Source of the DNA: Methylobacterium sp. AMS5
GTDB lineage: Bacteria; Pseudomonadota; Alphaproteobacteria; Rhizobiales; Beijerinckiaceae
Reading direction: 5' to 3'
Length of the DNA stretch: 64,000 bases
Assembly: GCF_001542815.1 (NCBI RefSeq)
Contig: NZ_CP006992.1
Location: 912,001-976,000 of the forward strand
The notes under the pieces are model-generated. The model was not told the DNA's origin. It saw only the letters and a list, made by a program, of their open reading frames with translations, and did not search any database. Below are positions 23,402-33,268 of this stretch, piece by piece (position 1 is the first letter of the stretch; every line of letters begins with the position of its first letter). The position numbers and the translations under genes are program-made.

Positions 23402-23448
23402 ACACAACATCTAGGGCGGAACACGGGTAGCCGGCACTAGTTATTGAC
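23402..23448 (+). promoter_or_regulatory. Pair of NrdR-box-like sites upstream of nrdJ
   Basis: ACACAACATCTAGGG (23402-23416) and GCACTAGTTATTGAC (23434-23448) both fit CACWANWTNTWG, close to the NrdR consensus acaCwAtATaTwGtgt. Their starts are exactly 32 bp apart, the roughly three-turn spacing usual for NrdR box pairs. NrdR is the ATP/dATP-sensing repressor of ribonucleotide reductase genes, and the next gene is nrdJ, about 205 bp downstream. Confidence 0.6.
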
Positions 23449-23654
23449 GCAGATGGCCGCTCGGACGTAAGGTCCCGGCATCGCTTCGAACGGTTCGGCG
23501 GGGTTTGGGAAGAACCCCGTTTTCGCATGGCGGACAGGCTCCCACGTCGTCTGTGGCGGGGCCCCGAACCGGCCGAGGCACATCCGGCTTTTCATCCATG
23601 ATCCGCGGCCTGCGCCGCGGCACGGGGTCGCTTGACTCCGAGGGAGAGGGATTC

Positions 23655-26600
23655 ATGCGGTTCGAGCGGCGCTACACGACGGCGGGCCAGTCGCCCTACG
23701 CAGCCATCGCCTTCCGCAAGGCTGTGAGCGAGATTCGCAACCCGGACGGCTCGATCGTCTTCCGGCTCGACGGCATTTCCGTGCCGGAGAGCTGGAGCCA
23801 GGTCGCCGCCGATGTGCTGGCGCAGAAATATTTCCGCAAGGCCGGCGTTCCGGCCCGCCTGAAGAAGGTGGAGGAGAACAGCGTTCCCTCCTTCCTCTGG
23901 CGCGCCGTGCCGGATGAGGCCGCGCTCGCCGAACTGCCGGAGGAGGAGCGCTTCGTCTCCGAGATCTCGGCGACCCAGGTGTTCGACCGGCTCGCCGGCT
24001 GCTGGACCTATTGGGGCTGGAAGGGCGGCTACTTCTCGTCCGAGGAAGACGCTGCCGCCTTCATGGACGAGCTGCGCTTCATGCTCGCTCGCCAGATGGT
24101 AGCGCCGAACTCGCCGCAATGGTTCAACACCGGCCTGCACTGGGCCTACGGCATCGACGGGCCGAGCCAGGGCCACTTCTACTGCGACCCGAAGACCGGC
24201 GTGCTGACGAAGTCGGCCACCGCCTACGAGCACCCGCAGCCGCATGCCTGCTTCATCCAGTCCGTGCAGGACGACCTCGTCAACGAGGGCGGCATCATGG
24301 ACCTGTGGGTGCGCGAGGCGCGCCTGTTCAAGTACGGCTCGGGCACCGGCTCGAACTTTTCACAGCTGCGTGGGGAGAACGAAAAACTCGGCGGCGGCGG
24401 CAAGTCGTCGGGCCTGATGTCCTTCCTCAAGATCGGCGACCGCGCGGCCGGCGCGATCAAGTCGGGCGGCACCACCCGGCGCGCCGCCAAGATGGTGATC
24501 GTCGACATCGACCATCCCGACGTCGAGAGCTTCATCGACTGGAAGGTGAAGGAGGAGCAGAAGGTCGCCGCGCTGGTGACCGGCTCCAAGGTCGTCTCCA
24601 AGCACCTCACCGCGGTGATGAAGGCCTGCACCCAGTGCGAGGCCGAGGGCGACGCCTGCTTCGACCCCGAGCGCAACCCGGCGCTCAAGCGCGAGATCAA
24701 GGCCGCCCGCAAGGCGATGGTGCCCGACGCCTACATCAAGCGCGTGGTGCAGTTCGCCCGCCAGGGCTTCACCAAGATCGACTTCCCCGTCTACGACACC
24801 GATTGGGATTCGGAGGCCTATCTCACGGTCGCCGGCCAGAACTCCAACAACTCGGTCTCGCTGACCGACGAGTTCCTGCGCGCGGTGGAAGCGGATGGGC
24901 CGTGGAGCCTGACCTCGCGCACCACCGGCAAGGTCGTGAAGACGCCTCAGGCGCGCGACCTGTGGGAGAAGATCGGTGAGGCCGCCTGGGCCTCGGCCGA
25001 TCCGGGTCTGCACTTCAACACCACGATGAACGACTGGCACACCTGCCCGGAGGGCGGGCGGATCCGGGCCTCGAACCCGTGCTCCGAATACATGTTCCTC
25101 GACGACACGGCCTGTAACCTCGCCAGCGCCAACCTGCTGACGATGTACGATCGTGGGGCCAAGCACTTCGACGTCGAGGCGTTCGAGCACCTCAACCGGC
25201 TCTGGACCGTGGTGCTCGAAATCTCGGTGATGATGGCGCAGTTTCCGTCCAAGGAGATCGCCGAGCTTTCCTACAAGTACCGCACGCTGGGCCTCGGCTA
25301 CGCCAATATCGGCGGCCTGCTGATGACCATGGGCCTGCCCTACGACTCCGATAAGGGCCGGGCGCTGGCCGGCGCGCTCACCGCGATCATGACGGGCGTG
25401 GCCTACGCCACCTCCGCCGAGATGGCGGCCGAACTCGGCACCTTCGAGGCCTACCCGGACAACGCGGAGCACATGCTGCGGGTGATCCGCAACCATCGCC
25501 GTGCGGCGCATGGCGAGGCCGCCGGCTATGAGGGCCTCAACGTCAGCCCCGTACCGCTCGACCACGCCAACATCCCGCAGGCCGATATCGGCGCCCATGC
25601 CCGCGCGGCCTGGGACCGGGCGCTGTCGCTCGGCGAGCGGCACGGCTACCGCAACGCGCAGGCCACCGTGATCGCGCCGACCGGCACGATCGGTCTGGTG
25701 ATGGATTGCGACACCACCGGCATCGAGCCCGACTTCGCCCTGGTGAAGTTCAAGAAGCTCGCCGGCGGCGGCTACTTCAAGATCATCAACCAAGCCGCCC
25801 CCGACGCCCTGCGGGCGCTGGGCTACCGCGAGGCCGAGATCGCCGAGATCGAGGCTTACGCCGTCGGCCACGGCTCGATGGGTCAGGCCCCCGCGATCAA
25901 CCCGGGATCGCTCCGCGCCAAGGGCTTCACCGACGACAAGATCGCGGCGGTGGAAGCCGGCCTGAAGTCGGCCTTCGACATCAAGTTCGTGTTCAACCGC
26001 TGGAACCTCGGCGACGACTTCCTCAAGGACACCCTCAAGGTGCCGGCGGAGAAGTTGGCTGATCCCACCTTCGAACTCCTCCCGTTCCTCGGCTTCACTC
26101 GCAAGGAAATCGAGGCCGCCAACACCCATGTCTGCGGAGCGATGACGCTGGAGGGCGCGCCCTTTCTCAAGCCCGAGCACTACGCGGTGTTCGATTGCGC
26201 CAACCCGTGTGGGCGCACCGGCAAGCGCTACCTCTCGGTCGAGAGCCACATCCAGATGATGGCCGCGGCGCAGCCCTTCATCTCGGGGGCGATCTCCAAG
26301 ACCATCAACATGCCCAATGACGCCACGGTGGAGGATTGCAAGGCGGCCTACCTGCTGTCCTGGCGCCTCGCGCTCAAGGCGAACGCCCTCTACCGCGACG
26401 GCTCCAAGCTCTCGCAGCCGCTCAACTCGGCGCTGATCGCCGACGACGAGGAGGAGGCCGACGAGGCTCTCGAGGCGATCATCCAGGCTCCGGCCGCCGC
26501 CAAGGCGACGGCGGCGGCGGAGAAGATCGTCGAGCGCGTGATCGAGCGCATCGAGCGGATCCGCTCGCGCGAGAAGATGCCGGACCGGCGCAAGGGCTAT

Positions 26601-27383
26601 ACTCAGAAGGCGGTCGTCGGCGGCCACAAGGTCTACCTGCGCACCGGCGAATACGATGATGGCCGCCTCGGCGAAATCTTCATCGACATGCACAAGGAAG
26701 GCGCGACCTTCCGAAGCCTGATGAACAACTTCGCCATCGCGATCTCGCTCGGCCTCCAATACGGCGTTCCGCTGGAGGAATACGTGGAGGCCTTCACCTT
26801 CACCCGTTTCGAGCCGGCGGGCTTCGTGCAGGGCAACGACGCGATCAAGAACGCGACGTCGCTGCTCGACTACGTGTTCCGCGAACTGGCGGTCTCGTAT
26901 CTCGGCCGGACCGATCTCGCCCACGTCAACCCGGCCGAGATCGGCGGCACGGTGCTCGGCGGCGGCGAGGGCGACACGACCCGCGAATCCAAGGCGGCGC
27001 CTGCGGCGGCCTCGGTGGTGTCCCGCGGCCTGCTGCGCGGCTCGGCCGACCGGCTCACCCTGATCCAGGGCGGCCCGGCAGGCGCCACGACCGGAATCGG
27101 CGCGGCCGCCACAGGCCAGACGGCCCCAGCCGGCGGCACGGTCCACGCCGTGCGGGGCGCGACCGCCCTGAAGGCGGAGCCGCAAAGCGTCGGCAGCATC
27201 GAGACGCTGCCCTTCGCCAAGCCGGAACCGAAGGCGGAGCGGAGCATCGCCGACCGCCGGGCCGAAGCGAAGATGAAGGGCTATGTCGGCGAGGCCTGCC
27301 CCGAATGTGCGAACTTCACGCTGGTCCGCAATGGCACCTGCCTGAAATGCGACACCTGCGGAAGCACAACAGGGTGTAGCTGA
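23655..27383 (+). CDS. nrdJ: Adenosylcobalamin-dependent ribonucleotide reductase (class II)
   Basis: This enzyme reduces ribonucleotides to deoxyribonucleotides with a B12-derived radical and so works without oxygen or a diferric cofactor. The ATG at 23655 has a strong GGGAGAGGG upstream and gives 1242 residues, typical of the long alphaproteobacterial form. Seen motifs include [11 protein letters not shown], the active-site N474-P-C-S-E478, the C-terminal DUF3320-like region, and a tail with CPEC and [13 protein letters not shown], whose cysteines are suited to re-reducing the active site. A pair of NrdR-box-like sites lies upstream. Confidence 0.96.
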   Translation: MRFERRYTTAGQSPYAAIAFRKAVSEIRNPDGSIVFRLDGISVPESWSQVAADVLAQKYFRKAGVPARLKKVEENSVPSFLWRAVPDEAALAELPEEERFVSEISATQVFDRLAGCWTYWGWKGGYFSSEEDAAAFMDELRFMLARQMVAPNSPQWFNTGLHWAYGIDGPSQGHFYCDPKTGVLTKSATAYEHPQPHACFIQSVQDDLVNEGGIMDLWVREARLFKYGSGTGSNFSQLRGENEKLGGGGKSSGLMSFLKIGDRAAGAIKSGGTTRRAAKMVIVDIDHPDVESFIDWKVKEEQKVAALVTGSKVVSKHLTAVMKACTQCEAEGDACFDPERNPALKREIKAARKAMVPDAYIKRVVQFARQGFTKIDFPVYDTDWDSEAYLTVAGQNSNNSVSLTDEFLRAVEADGPWSLTSRTTGKVVKTPQARDLWEKIGEAAWASADPGLHFNTTMNDWHTCPEGGRIRASNPCSEYMFLDDTACNLASANLLTMYDRGAKHFDVEAFEHLNRLWTVVLEISVMMAQFPSKEIAELSYKYRTLGLGYANIGGLLMTMGLPYDSDKGRALAGALTAIMTGVAYATSAEMAAELGTFEAYPDNAEHMLRVIRNHRRAAHGEAAGYEGLNVSPVPLDHANIPQADIGAHARAAWDRALSLGERHGYRNAQATVIAPTGTIGLVMDCDTTGIEPDFALVKFKKLAGGGYFKIINQAAPDALRALGYREAEIAEIEAYAVGHGSMGQAPAINPGSLRAKGFTDDKIAAVEAGLKSAFDIKFVFNRWNLGDDFLKDTLKVPAEKLADPTFELLPFLGFTRKEIEAANTHVCGAMTLEGAPFLKPEHYAVFDCANPCGRTGKRYLSVESHIQMMAAAQPFISGAISKTINMPNDATVEDCKAAYLLSWRLALKANALYRDGSKLSQPLNSALIADDEEEADEALEAIIQAPAAAKATAAAEKIVERVIERIERIRSREKMPDRRKGYTQKAVVGGHKVYLRTGEYDDGRLGEIFIDMHKEGATFRSLMNNFAIAISLGLQYGVPLEEYVEAFTFTRFEPAGFVQGNDAIKNATSLLDYVFRELAVSYLGRTDLAHVNPAEIGGTVLGGGEGDTTRESKAAPAAASVVSRGLLRGSADRLTLIQGGPAGATTGIGAAATGQTAPAGGTVHAVRGATALKAEPQSVGSIETLPFAKPEPKAERSIADRRAEAKMKGYVGEACPECANFTLVRNGTCLKCDTCGSTTGCS

Positions 27384-27847
27384 TTATGCCGTGTGTGTAA
27401 CGGAGAGGGGGATGTCCAGCGACAGATAGTTTTAGTCCTCGGACGCTAAGTTGGGGCTCAAACGAATCATAGTAGTGGCAGAGCGTGGCTGGGAGTGGCC
27501 CGGGCGACGTTCGCTCGGGCCACTGAGAGGAATGGTTACGTCGAACGGTGATCGGCGGGCGGACTCAAGGGTCCGCCTGCCGCATCGATTCCGATGCAGA
27601 CTTGTATCGCGGACCCGGGGAAGGAACCCCGATGACTTCACCGCCTGTCGGGCGGATCGTTCATACTGCTTGCGGGGGCGCAAAACCCGCAAGGATCACC
27701 CTGTACTGGCCAGCGTTTCGGGCCGCTCTCTTCGGACCTTGGGTCCGAGGTATCGCCGCTGCGGCGCTGTTTTTTCCAGCGCCGCGCTACCGGATCGTAG
27801 CCGGCCCCTGCGCTACCGGGGCAGGCTCTCGCATGACGAGGGCACGT
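27384..27847. other. Non-coding left boundary of the accessory region
   Basis: About 460 bp between nrdJ and the sigma-like gene. It holds a 14-bp hairpin with a 3-nt loop (27494-27524) and a second one, GGCGGGCGGAC pairing with GTCCGCCTGCC, near 27551-27578. No integrase, tRNA or clear att repeat is seen. The core-to-accessory change seems to fall here, and the promoter of the seven-gene cluster is expected at about 27700-27830. Confidence 0.4.
27494..27524 (+). terminator. Strong hairpin downstream of nrdJ
   Basis: AGTGGCCCGGGCGA and TCGCTCGGGCCACT form a 14-bp stem (one G-T pair) closed by a CGT loop. It lies about 110 bp after nrdJ. No T-run follows, so it may be a terminator or another structured element. 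Confidence 0.5.
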
Positions 27848-28504
27848 ATGAACGCCGACATCGGTGTTTCGCAGGAGCGACTGCGTGAGTTTTGGACGGG
27901 GATCGTCGAGCGCGGCGGCCTGGCGGGGCAGGACCCACGGCAGATCGTGGCCGGTTGCCGTCGGCTTCACCCGCGGAGGGATGAGCGCCTCCGCGGCGAC
28001 CTGGTCATCCATCTTGCGGAGCGGGCCGAACGCGTCCTCCGCGCCCTCGCGGGAGCCAGCCTGCGGCACGGCGGCGAAGATCCGGTCGGCGACGTCGTGG
28101 ACGCGATGGTCGAGGCCGTCCTCGACCCGAACTCGGCGGACGGGGCTGGCTTCGAGCAGTCGTTTCGCGGCAAGCTGCGGCACCGCCTTATCGACAAAAT
28201 CCGCCGGGGTAAGGTCCGCCGTGACATCGAACAGCCCGCCGTCTGCGACGCCGAGGGCCAGCCGGTCGAACCCATCGATGGATCGTCGCTCGGGCCGGAG
28301 GACGAGGCCATGATCCAATCGGTCCTCGCTCAGCTGCCGGAGAAGCATCGCTTGGCGTTCAAGCTGTTCCGCCAAGGGTTTGACTTTAGCTCAAAGGCGG
28401 ACAAGAGCATCGCCGGGATGCTGAATATCACGCCGAAGACCGCGAAAGACTGGGTCGATCGCGCGAAGGAGCGCATCGCCCATGAACTCGGTCGTACGCC
28501 ATGA
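27848..28504 (+). CDS. RNA polymerase sigma factor-like protein
   Basis: From the ATG at 27848 this is a 218-residue protein. The middle (FEQSFRGKLRHRLIDKIRRGKVRRDI) resembles the end of sigma-70 region 2. The C-terminal part (MIQSVLAQLPEKHRLAFKLF and then SIAGMLNITPKTAKDWVDRAKERIAHEL) reads as a region 4 helix-turn-helix. It may be a dedicated sigma factor for the gene cluster that follows, with which it overlaps by 4 bp (ATGA) at the next start. The fold call is by eye; a non-sigma HTH protein is possible. An upstream in-frame ATG at 27833 is an alternative. Confidence 0.6.
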   Translation: MNADIGVSQERLREFWTGIVERGGLAGQDPRQIVAGCRRLHPRRDERLRGDLVIHLAERAERVLRALAGASLRHGGEDPVGDVVDAMVEAVLDPNSADGAGFEQSFRGKLRHRLIDKIRRGKVRRDIEQPAVCDAEGQPVEPIDGSSLGPEDEAMIQSVLAQLPEKHRLAFKLFRQGFDFSSKADKSIAGMLNITPKTAKDWVDRAKERIAHELGRTP

Positions 28505-29100
28505 GCGAACGCCCTGAAGACTTGGAGGACGTGCTGATCCGCTTCCACGAAGCGGTTGAGGCGATCACCCCGGAGGTGATCCGAGCCTGGACGACGCGAT
28601 ATCCGCACTTCGCCGACGCGATCCGGGCCGAGGCGCTGGAGATCCTCGATCTCGACCACGGGGGGCGTCCACATGTCGCCGAGCCCGCCGTACGCGACTA
28701 TGCGGACAAGGTCCGCGACGCGGCCCGCCGCGCTGCCGAGCGGGCGGACCCCGTTGATGTGCCGGATCTGCGCGGAGCCCTCAAGCAGCACCACACGGAC
28801 GTGAGGACCTTCGCCGGCACACTTGGCATCGCGCGATCGATCATCGCCGACATCAGCACCGGGCAGATCGTCCCGTCGACGATCACGCCGCGTTTCCGGC
28901 GCTTGGGTGCCGAACGCCTCGGGTGCGCCCGCGCGTGGTTCGAGGCCGTCTTAGAGAACTCTCAGCCCCGCGCCATGACGGCGGCGTTCAAGGCCTCCGA
29001 CCTCCCGACGATGGGGCGGGCGCGGACCTGGGAGGAAGCGATTCGCGCGTCGAGCATGCCAGAGGACCGCAAGGCGTTCTGGCTCGCGGACGAGGCGTAG
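28501..29100 (+). CDS. HTH-like regulatory protein upstream of the ImmA/IrrE fusion
   Basis: This 199-residue protein belongs to no family I can name with certainty. The segment from about 95 to 145 (TDVRTFAGTLGIARSIIADISTG, then STITPRFRRLGAERLG) has the shape of a helix-turn-helix like the XRE-type partners usually found before ImmA/IrrE peptidases. The N-terminal half is acidic and helical. Its start overlaps the sigma-like gene by 4 bp, and the next gene begins 4 bp after its stop, so it belongs to the same transcript. A substrate of the ImmA domain is an attractive guess. Confidence 0.55.
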   Translation: MSERPEDLEDVLIRFHEAVEAITPEVIRAWTTRYPHFADAIRAEALEILDLDHGGRPHVAEPAVRDYADKVRDAARRAAERADPVDVPDLRGALKQHHTDVRTFAGTLGIARSIIADISTGQIVPSTITPRFRRLGAERLGCARAWFEAVLENSQPRAMTAAFKASDLPTMGRARTWEEAIRASSMPEDRKAFWLADEA

Positions 29101-29104
29101 GCGG

Positions 29105-32100
29105 GTGGATGCTTGGCGCGGCATCCGGGTTATCGCCCGGCGCGTGCACGCCGACGCCGCCGCGCGCGCGGTCGATGGGACGGCGTCGGCGCTTGTCGCG
29201 GCGGCGCTCGAACTGGCCGACCTTGAGGTCGATACGCTCGAACCCGGGGCCGTGTACGGCCCCGAGGTGGTCGGCGTCCTTGAGCGGGGCGACGGGTTCG
29301 TCCGCCTCGCCGCTGGCCTCGACGCGGGATGGCGCACCGTCGTCACCGCGCACGAGATCGGGCACTTCCACCTGCACGACGAGCGCCAATCCCTCGTGCG
29401 TACAGCCGAGCCCGGTTTCGGCGGCCAGGCATTCGAGACCGGGGTAGAGCGGGTTGTCGCCTACTCGCCGCGCGAGCGGCGCGAGACACAGGCCGACGTA
29501 TTCGCGCAGGAGTTCCTGCTGCCGGCCGACCTGCTGCGCCAGCGCTTGGTGCGTGATCGCCAGACGCCCTCGCAGATCGCGCAGGAGGTCGGGCTTCCAC
29601 TGCCGTTCGTGACGATGCAGGCGATCCGGGCACTGCTTCTGCCCCCGCTGCCTGAACTGGACGCGATCGAGGAGCCGCCGCCGGCGATCCCGCTTGACCC
29701 GGACCAGCGGGCCGCCGCGGAATGGGACGAGCGGCCGCTCATTCTCGACGCTGGGCCGGGCACCGGTAAGACGCGCACGCTCGTGGGGCGGATCGAGTAC
29801 CTCCTCGGTATCGGCGTTCAGCCGTGGGAGATCCTCGCGCTCACCTTCTCGAACAAGGCGGCCGCGGAGATGCGCGAGCGGGTCGAGCGCCTCGACGCGG
29901 CCGCGCAGATGTGGATCGGCACCTTCCACGCGTTCGGCCTGGAGATCCTGCGCCTGTACGCGGCGCAGGCTGGGCTGCGCGCCGACTTCGACGTCCTCGA
30001 CGAGGCGCATGGGCTTGGCCTGCTCGAAGATATACTGCCGGACCTCAAGCTCCGGCATTTTCAGAATCTGTGGGACCCGACGCTCGAGCTGCGCCCGATC
30101 CTCCGGGCGATCTCGCGCGCGAAGGACGAGATGGTCAGCCCAGCCGCGTACCTTGCGGCGGCCGAGGCGGCGCTGGCCGCGGCCGAGACGCAGGAGGCCG
30201 TCGAGGCGGCCGAGAAGGCGGTCGAGGTCGGCGGCGTCTACACGGCGTACCAAGAGGCGCTCGATGCCAGGGGCGCGGTCGATTTTGGCGACCTCGTTGG
30301 CAAAGCGGCCAGGGTCCTCGCCGACCATGCAGGGGCGAGGGCCACCGTGCGGGACCGCCACCGGTGGATCCTCGTGGACGAGTACCAGGACGTGAACGCG
30401 GCCGGCACCGCGCTGCTGGACCAGATCGCGGTCGACGGGCGGCGCGTCTGGGCCGTGGCCGACCCGCGGCAGTCGATCTACCGGTTCCGCGGCGCGGCCC
30501 CAGCCAACGCGGCCGGCTTCGCGTCCCGCTACCCGAACGGGCAGAGCCGTTCGCTCACCACGAACTACCGCTCGGGCGAGGCGGTGGTGAAGCTGTTCGA
30601 ACACTACGGGCGTGACATCGCCGCGGCCCCCAAGCCACCGGTCGAATGGCATCCCCACCGGGGGGCGGTGGGGTACGTCGACCATCTGCAGGCCGAGGAT
30701 CTGCGCTCGGAAGTCTACGCGGTGCGCGACCAGATCGAACGGTTCAAGGCCGAGGAAATCCCCTACGACCGGCAGGCCATCCTCGCGCGGACCCACCTGT
30801 GCCTCGCCCGGTTCGGCCGGCTGCTCCAGGAGTTCGACGTCCCGATCCTCTACCTCGGCGACCTGTTCGAGCGGCCGGAGATCCGGGACCTGCTCTCCGT
30901 CGTGTCGCTCGGGGCCGACGCGGACGCGGCCGGGCTGATCCGCGTGGCGCAGCTGCCGGAGTATGGTGCGACGCGCGCGGACGCGCTCGTAGCGATCCGG
31001 GAGGCGGACGCCGCGCGCGAGGATATCGTCGCGGTGTGCGCGCGGGCCGAGGCGATCGTGGGGTTCACGGATGCGGGGCGCGCGGGCCTGATTCGGCTGG
31101 CCGGTCAGCTCACCGGGGTCAACCGGGGTACGACGGCCTGGCGTATGCTTGTGGGCTACCTGTTCGAGGGTAGCGGCTATCTCCGGCGCTTCGTCGAAGA
31201 CCCGAGCGTCCGGTCACAGCAGTGCCTCGTCGCGATCTACCAGCTGCTCAAGTTCGCCCGCGAGCACTCCGACGCCACCGGCGGGCGGGGCGGGCGGCGC
31301 GCGTTCTTGGAGCGGATCCGCCGCATCGAGCGCCTCGACGACGATCGCGCGTTCCGCGTCGTGCCGCCGGAGGCCGACGGAATCCCCGCGGTGCGCATGA
31401 TGACCGTGCACGCGGCCAAGGGCTTGGAGTTCGCGGCCGTGCACCTGCCTCAGGTGGCCACGCGCTACGTGCCGGGCAAACGCCAGAGTGTGCGCTGCCC
31501 CGCCCCGCCCGGAATGGAGCATCTCGCGATTGGTCCGACTGACCACGACGCCGAAGAGGAGTGCCTCTTCTTCGTCGCCCTGTCGCGGGCGCGGGACGTC
31601 CTCTCGATTACCAGCGCCAAGCGCTATACGGCGAAGGCGACCTGCAACCCGTCGAAGTACCTTAAGGGCCTCGGGGCGCGGCTGCCGAAGCCCCGGCCCG
31701 CGCCGACGGTCGCCCCGGGGACGCGGCCCGTCGAGGTTGTGGCCGTCGTACCCGTGGACGCCCACGACGGGCGCGACCTGCTGATCTGGACGAAGTGCCC
31801 GGCGCGCTACCGCTACGAGGTGCTGGATGACCTCGGCGACCGGAGCGCAGCCGGAGCCTACCTCGCGTTCCGCCGGTGCGTGCGGGCGACCATCGACTGG
31901 ATCTCCACCCAGCAAGCCGGGGGCGAGGCCGTGGATCCGGCCGCGGCTCGCCAGCGCCTCACCGAGGTCTGGGCCGAGCGCGGGCCCGTCGATCACGGGT
32001 TCGAGCCGGTCTACCGCGCCGCTGCCGAGACCATGGTCGAGAACGCCGTCGCGCTGCTCGACGACGGCGGTCGGGCCGTAGACCGACGGTGGCACGCCGC

Positions 32101-32461
32101 CACCGCAGGCGGCACGATCGGCGTGCGCGCGGACCGCGTCGTGGAACGCCCAGACGGGAGCATCATAGCGCAGGTCTACCGGACGGGACGCAAGTCGAAG
32201 AGCGAGGCGCAGAAAGCGATCTGGGAGCTCCTGGGCGAGGCACTCCGTCAGGCTCACCCCGACCGCACGGTCAGGCTGCAGGCGGTCTACCCGGCCACCC
32301 CCGAGGCGGTGGACATCGACCCGGACCAGGGCGGCGCGGGCCTCGCCGCGTACGCCGATGCCATCGCCGGGATCGAGGCCGGTCGCTTCCCGCCGACCCC
32401 ATCGGGGGACTGTCCCACCTGCCGGTTCTACTTCGTCTGCACCGCCGAAGATTCTTTTTAG
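29105..32461 (+). CDS. ImmA/IrrE peptidase + UvrD helicase + Cas4/AddB-like nuclease fusion
   Basis: This 1118-residue protein starts at a GTG and joins three modules. Residues 1-180 are an ImmA/IrrE zinc peptidase: H83-E84-I-G-H87 and the distal E127 in ETQADVFAQEFLLP. Residues 195-880 are a UvrD/Rep superfamily 1 helicase with Walker A GPGTGKT (K222), motif Ia ALTFSNKAAAEMRERV, DEYQD (425-429), TNYRSGE, VHAAKGLEFAAVH and VALSRARDV. Residues 890-1118 resemble the Cas4/AddB nuclease fold with four cysteines, C898 and C1103, C1106, C1112, able to hold an Fe-S cluster. The expected catalytic D-x-K strand reads QVYRTG, so nuclease activity is doubtful. Confidence 0.85.
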   Translation: MDAWRGIRVIARRVHADAAARAVDGTASALVAAALELADLEVDTLEPGAVYGPEVVGVLERGDGFVRLAAGLDAGWRTVVTAHEIGHFHLHDERQSLVRTAEPGFGGQAFETGVERVVAYSPRERRETQADVFAQEFLLPADLLRQRLVRDRQTPSQIAQEVGLPLPFVTMQAIRALLLPPLPELDAIEEPPPAIPLDPDQRAAAEWDERPLILDAGPGTGKTRTLVGRIEYLLGIGVQPWEILALTFSNKAAAEMRERVERLDAAAQMWIGTFHAFGLEILRLYAAQAGLRADFDVLDEAHGLGLLEDILPDLKLRHFQNLWDPTLELRPILRAISRAKDEMVSPAAYLAAAEAALAAAETQEAVEAAEKAVEVGGVYTAYQEALDARGAVDFGDLVGKAARVLADHAGARATVRDRHRWILVDEYQDVNAAGTALLDQIAVDGRRVWAVADPRQSIYRFRGAAPANAAGFASRYPNGQSRSLTTNYRSGEAVVKLFEHYGRDIAAAPKPPVEWHPHRGAVGYVDHLQAEDLRSEVYAVRDQIERFKAEEIPYDRQAILARTHLCLARFGRLLQEFDVPILYLGDLFERPEIRDLLSVVSLGADADAAGLIRVAQLPEYGATRADALVAIREADAAREDIVAVCARAEAIVGFTDAGRAGLIRLAGQLTGVNRGTTAWRMLVGYLFEGSGYLRRFVEDPSVRSQQCLVAIYQLLKFAREHSDATGGRGGRRAFLERIRRIERLDDDRAFRVVPPEADGIPAVRMMTVHAAKGLEFAAVHLPQVATRYVPGKRQSVRCPAPPGMEHLAIGPTDHDAEEECLFFVALSRARDVLSITSAKRYTAKATCNPSKYLKGLGARLPKPRPAPTVAPGTRPVEVVAVVPVDAHDGRDLLIWTKCPARYRYEVLDDLGDRSAAGAYLAFRRCVRATIDWISTQQAGGEAVDPAAARQRLTEVWAERGPVDHGFEPVYRAAAETMVENAVALLDDGGRAVDRRWHAATAGGTIGVRADRVVERPDGSIIAQVYRTGRKSKSEAQKAIWELLGEALRQAHPDRTVRLQAVYPATPEAVDIDPDQGGAGLAAYADAIAGIEAGRFPPTPSGDCPTCRFYFVCTAEDSF

Positions 32462-32545
32462 CCCGACTACCGAATCGCCGTCCCCGGCCGCGCTGGAGGG
32501 ATCAGAAGGGCGGCCGCGGGGCCGCCTACGGGCGGCGAGAGTGCG

Positions 32546-33268
32546 ATGCACGGACACGGAGAGGACCGCGTGGCGGTCCAGATCGGCGACGAGAACCTGA
32601 ACTTCACCGAGGTCCACCTCACGGACCCGGTACCCACGGGGCGGCAGATCATCAAGGCGGCAGGCAAGCACCCCGTCGACGACTACGCCGCCCTCGCCCT
32701 GTTGCCGGACAACGCGCTGGAGCCGCTGCGGCTCGACGAGACATTCGATCTGCGCCACCACGGTGTCGAGCGGTTCCTGGTTTGCCGCTGCGACACCCTC
32801 TACCGCTTCTTCATCGACGGGCAGGACCAAGAATGGCCGGTCCGCCGGATCACGGGCGTCGTCCTGAAGAAGCTCGCCGGCGTCGATCCCGCCGCCTTCG
32901 ATGTGTACCTCGTCCTGCCCGGGGCCGACGACGTCCGCGTGGCCGATCACGAGATGTTCGATCTCGCGCGGGAGGGGGTTGAGCACTTTCAAACGGTCAA
33001 GCGGCGGGCCCCCGCCGCCCGCGACATCACCCTCAAGGTGATCGTCAACGGTACCGAGATCGCGCTCAAGGTCCGCCCGGACACCCCGCTCGCGCAGGTC
33101 CGCACCGAGGCGCTGCGGAAGTCCGAGAACGTCGGGCGGCCCGAGGACGAGTGGCAGCTGAAGGACGAGCACGGCACCCCGTACGACCTGACGCAGACCG
33201 TCGCTGGCGTCGGGCTGCACGATGGCGACCTCGTGTGGTTGAGCCTCAAGGCGGGGGTCGCCGGGTGA
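32546..33268 (+). CDS. Tandem ubiquitin-like protein (multiubiquitin type)
   Basis: This 240-residue protein seems to contain three ubiquitin-like units. Units 1 (about 8-83) and 2 (about 86-148) resemble the prokaryotic multiubiquitin domain (GRQIIKAAGKHPVDDYAALAL; VVLKKLAGVDPAAFDVYLVL). Unit 3 (about 160-240) resembles the DUF2604-like beta-grasp (LKVIVNGTEIALKVRPDTPL, ending VWLSLKAGVAG). The C-terminus ends in glycine, as needed for activation by an E1. Its stop overlaps the next start (GTGA). It is the predicted modifier of the conjugation system. Start codons upstream in frame were not seen. Confidence 0.8.
   Translation: MHGHGEDRVAVQIGDENLNFTEVHLTDPVPTGRQIIKAAGKHPVDDYAALALLPDNALEPLRLDETFDLRHHGVERFLVCRCDTLYRFFIDGQDQEWPVRRITGVVLKKLAGVDPAAFDVYLVLPGADDVRVADHEMFDLAREGVEHFQTVKRRAPAARDITLKVIVNGTEIALKVRPDTPLAQVRTEALRKSENVGRPEDEWQLKDEHGTPYDLTQTVAGVGLHDGDLVWLSLKAGVAG

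Noticed and set aside
23136..23654. Cobalamin riboswitch before nrdJ
   Set aside because: I looked for the B12-box and the expected helices and did not see them; NrdR-type sites explain the region better.
24360..27185. A 941-codon open frame antisense to nrdJ
   Set aside because: Low-complexity composition and no motifs; nrdJ is unambiguous on the other strand.
29105..32461. Simple UvrD repair helicase
   Set aside because: The N-terminal HEIGH zinc-peptidase motif and C-terminal Fe-S-type array make it a multi-domain fusion in an operon.
31214..33220. A 668-codon antisense frame across the UvrD and Ubl genes
   Set aside because: It crosses two real genes and has the composition of a shadow.
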